From Erythrocercus mccallii (taxonomy: Eukaryota; Chordata; Aves; Passeriformes; Dicruridae), in assembly GCA_013397435.1 (NCBI GenBank), contig VZRG01000887.1:25001-89000 (forward strand): a stretch of DNA of 64,000 nt, given 5' to 3'. The position numbers were made by a program, and so were the translations under genes. The notes beneath the pieces were generated by a model that saw only the letters and a list, made by a program, of their open reading frames with translations, was not told the origin of the DNA and made no database searches. Numbering within the stretch: the first letter of the stretch is position 1; each line of letters opens with the position of its first letter. This document shows positions 63,113 through 64,000 of this stretch, in pieces.

Positions 63113-64000
63113 CTTTATCATAAAGGGCATTACTCTTTTTATGTAGAGGATTTTTCTTATTTCTTCAGTATTTATTTGGCTGAATTAATAGGAATCTTCT
63201 TTTTGATGTATCTAGACTGTGTAAATAGGGAGACTTAAACAGACTTGTGTGGAAAAGGCACCTCATAATATGCACAGAGCTGCTATACTTTAGAAACTTA
63301 ATAACCTGTATACAATCACGTTTCCTTGTGATGTAATATTTTTCCTGCAATGGTTCCTGCAATTGTAGATTGCTACATTATTGGAAGATTGTTGGAAGTA
63401 GTTCCCAGAAAGCTGCCACTCAACATTCAGTTTGTTGTTTCTGCAGACCCTCATGGCAGAAAACAGTCTTCAGAAAGTAAACACAAAGGAGACACAAACA
63501 GACAGAGACTGTTCAGAAGCATTTTGAGTGACTGTTCATAAAAAACTGTCAATATATACACATCTAGTTTTGTTAAATTTTGAAAAATGTGATACTGAGG
63601 GACAATTCTCCCTAGGAATTACTGAGGTGCTTGGACAGTTCATAGATAACAATATTTACACTATTCAGTGGAATTATTTCTTTTAACTTCTCTGTCCTTA
63701 GTTCTAGTAAAGTGTTATTACTGATGCTGTGAAGTGCTATTACAACCCATTTGTGTTCAATGACTGTTTACTTTATGACATATGATCCTAATTCTTACAT
63801 TTCTAGAAAAATAAATAGTTTCAGTGCTACTCTTTGTGATGGAAACAAGCAAATGAAGCCCCTGTAAATCCCAAGCTAAATATGTGTTTGACTGGATGAG
63901 GAAGAAATTTTCATGTGAATATCTCTCTAGAGCACTTAGGGTATATATTTCTGAACAATGGACAGTGAGGAAGAAGACATGTCTCCACATCCAGAGAAGA
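63113..64000. other. Non-coding, nothing recognised
   Basis: Mixed AT-rich sequence with two short open frames (63350-63541 plus, 63757-63990 minus) that lack domains. It continues past the window. Confidence 0.6.

Noticed and set aside
1..64000. CRISPR arrays, prokaryotic operons, phage or endogenous retrovirus genes
   Set aside because: No regularly spaced repeats, no ribosome-binding-site/ORF organisation, and no retroviral gene or LTR signature was recognised; the CR1 elements are non-LTR LINEs.

Overview
This window reads as nuclear DNA of a bird (or at least a sauropsid). No protein-coding gene, rRNA, tRNA, CRISPR array or bacterial-type operon can be supported. The sequence is AT-rich by eye, with stop codons in all frames. 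The longest open frames are about 100-115 codons, overlap one another on both strands, and show no protein family I recognise. The organism call rests on three 5'-truncated CR1 (chicken repeat 1) LINE fragments. Repeat density is low and there are no Alu, L1 or B1-like elements. The window is best described as intergenic (gene-desert) or deep-intronic DNA; I cannot name the neighbouring gene.

Layout. 1-26.3 kb: AT-rich single-copy-looking DNA with a few stretches that resemble conserved non-coding elements (near 7.8-8.1, 8.4-8.8, 16.1-16.4, 18.1-18.7 and 19.2-19.45 kb) and simple repeats. 26.6-27.5 kb: a GC-richer patch with a consensus-matching G-quadruplex motif. 27.5-39.8 kb: mostly featureless AT-rich DNA, with A-rich, (AT)n and (AAAC)n tracts, a purine-rich stretch near 36 kb and a clean (TGTT)n microsatellite at 38.85 kb. 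39.8-45.75 kb: the most structured part, holding one 166-bp sequence twice in opposite orientation, a CR1 fragment at 40.2 kb, and a 255-base assembly gap between an A run and a T run. 45.75-62.3 kb: non-coding DNA with a short CR1 fragment at 50.2 kb, minor tandem repeats and more conserved-element-like stretches at 55.5-57.4 kb. 62.3-63.1 kb: a decayed CR1 copy of about 800 bp that keeps the end of the reverse-transcriptase reading frame and the CR1 3' end. 63.1-64 kb: nothing recognisable.

The best candidate for something undescribed is the inverted 166-bp pair (39788-39953 and 45583-45748). By hand alignment the copies match at 165 of 166 positions with no gaps and sharp edges. The single difference is CpG in the right copy and TpG in the left copy. 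The left copy is followed by an A-rich tail and is bracketed by the same 5-mer (catat), like a small recent insertion. This could be a local retroposition or templated insertion, two copies of a young repeat family, or an assembly effect linked to the gap. All comparisons were made by eye; no alignment, repeat-masking or conservation search was run.
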